Shown here: positions 63,484 to 64,000 of the stretch, piece after piece
Layout: each line of letters opens with the position of its first letter
Position numbering within the stretch: the stretch's first letter is position 1
From: Bacillus sp. B15-48
GTDB lineage: Bacteria; Bacillota; Bacilli; Bacillales; Cytobacillaceae
DNA: 64,000 nucleotides
Assembly: GCF_016879755.1 (NCBI RefSeq)
Contig: NZ_WOFU01000002.1
Span: 1-64,000, forward strand
Reading direction: 5' to 3'
Made by a program: the position numbers and the translations under genes
Notes under the pieces: model-generated
The model's database searches: none
What the model was told of the DNA's origin: nothing
Seen by the model: the letters and a program-made list of their open reading frames with translations, nothing else

Positions 63484-64000
63484 GAATTTGCACCCCTTTG
63501 TAGCGCGCAATTGCCGCAACGTCTTTATCTCCTCTTCCCGATAAACAAATCACCATTACTTGGTCTTGACTCATTGTCGGAGCAAGCTTTTTTGCATATG
63601 CAATGGCATGTGCACTCTCAATGGCAGGAATAACCCCTTCCATACGTGATAAATATTCAAACGCCTCCACCGCTTCATCATCGGTAACCGGCACGTATTC
63701 TGCTCTACCTTTATCATGGAGGGCCGCATGCTCAGGTCCGATTCCCGGATAGTCAAGTCCAGCCGAAATGGAATGGACTGGTGCAATCTGTCCGTATTCA
63801 TCTTGACAGAAATAAGACTTCATTCCGTGAAAAATCCCTAATGTACCTGCTGCGATCGTTGCAGCTGTTTTTTGCGTTTCTACGCCTAGACCTGCTGCTT
63901 CACAACCGATTAAGCGAACATCTTCATCTTCGATAAAATCATAAAAGGCTCCAATGGCATTGCTGCCTCCCCCGACACATGCAAGGACCGCATCAGGAAG
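63476..64000 (-). CDS. trpB: tryptophan synthase beta chain TrpB, 3' part (runs off the window)
   Basis: 174 C-terminal codons in frame up to the last base of the window. It has [18 protein letters not shown], the glycine-rich phosphate-binding loop for PLP, and then [32 protein letters not shown], typical of TrpB. The catalytic lysine lies outside the window. It overlaps trpA and starts the operon segment seen here in the order B-A-D-C-F. Confidence 0.97.
   Translation of the reverse strand, partial: LPDAVLACVGGGSNAIGAFYDFIEDEDVRLIGCEAAGLGVETQKTAATIAAGTLGIFHGMKSYFCQDEYGQIAPVHSISAGLDYPGIGPEHAALHDKGRAEYVPVTDDEAVEAFEYLSRMEGVIPAIESAHAIAYAKKLAPTMSQDQVMVICLSGRGDKDVAAIARYKGVQIHD

Overview
The window is AT-rich chromosomal DNA from a Bacillaceae-type Firmicute. 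The support is a 16S rRNA 5' end of Bacillus type, consensus sigma-A promoters, AGGAGG ribosome binding sites with some TTG/GTG starts, many U-tailed terminators, YjcZ sporulation-type peptides, a ydaO-type c-di-AMP riboswitch, a BmrA orthologue and a cold-shock protein. I see no prophage, plasmid or CRISPR locus. It is ordinary core and accessory chromosome with one TnpB transposon, several decayed genes and some unusual repeats.

Layout. 1-0.75 kb: 5' end of a 16S gene with its leader and two promoters, all on the minus strand. 0.76-9.9 kb: cation P-type ATPase, HMGL-like aldolase, tryptophanase, SfsA, acyl-CoA ligase and an unknown gene. 10-15.3 kb: two HAD phosphatases flanking a GGDEF remnant, a MaoC/hotdog protein, and a PadR regulator coupled to two HAAS-type membrane proteins. 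15.6-25 kb: a permease, nitronate monooxygenase, a 52-bp tandem repeat array behind an AbrB-family transporter, and an AbgT transporter plus M20 amidohydrolase with a likely regulator upstream. 25-29.2 kb: a guanine deaminase pseudogene, a CBS protein, a DHA2 multidrug pump with a possible attenuator leader, and a c-di-AMP riboswitch with no adjacent target gene. 29.7-32.6 kb: an MFS gene whose 5' end is replaced by the right end of a TnpB element.

32.8-43 kb: DUF1456 protein, Csp, quinone-oxidoreductase-like MDR, Dph6-like ATPase, a TrmB/LysE divergent pair, an L,D-transpeptidase, a Gmad2-type lipoprotein and a degraded membrane-protein gene. 43-53 kb: two copies of a dispersed repeat with a covarying stem (43.0-43.4 and 52.6-53.1 kb) bracket a LuxR regulator, an esterase/Baeyer-Villiger monooxygenase pair, malate:quinone oxidoreductase, an SDR and an aminotransferase/LysR operon. 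53-60 kb: Bcr/CflA pump, sporulation-type micropeptides, BmrA-like ABC exporter, CBO0543-like protein and a second permease. 60.2-64 kb: a tryptophan operon in the unusual order trpB-trpA-trpD-trpC-trpF, cut by the window edge inside trpB.

How genes work together. Esterase and BVMO suit a ketone to ester to acid-plus-alcohol route. The M20 hydrolase and AbgT suit uptake and hydrolysis of an amide-linked substrate. The trp genes are translationally coupled (trpB/trpA and trpC/trpF overlap). Tryptophanase would run in the opposite, catabolic direction. Five efflux or export-type systems (two MFS drug pumps, LysE, BmrA-like ABC, a further MFS) give the region a transport-heavy character. All calls rest on reading the sequence; no database search was run.
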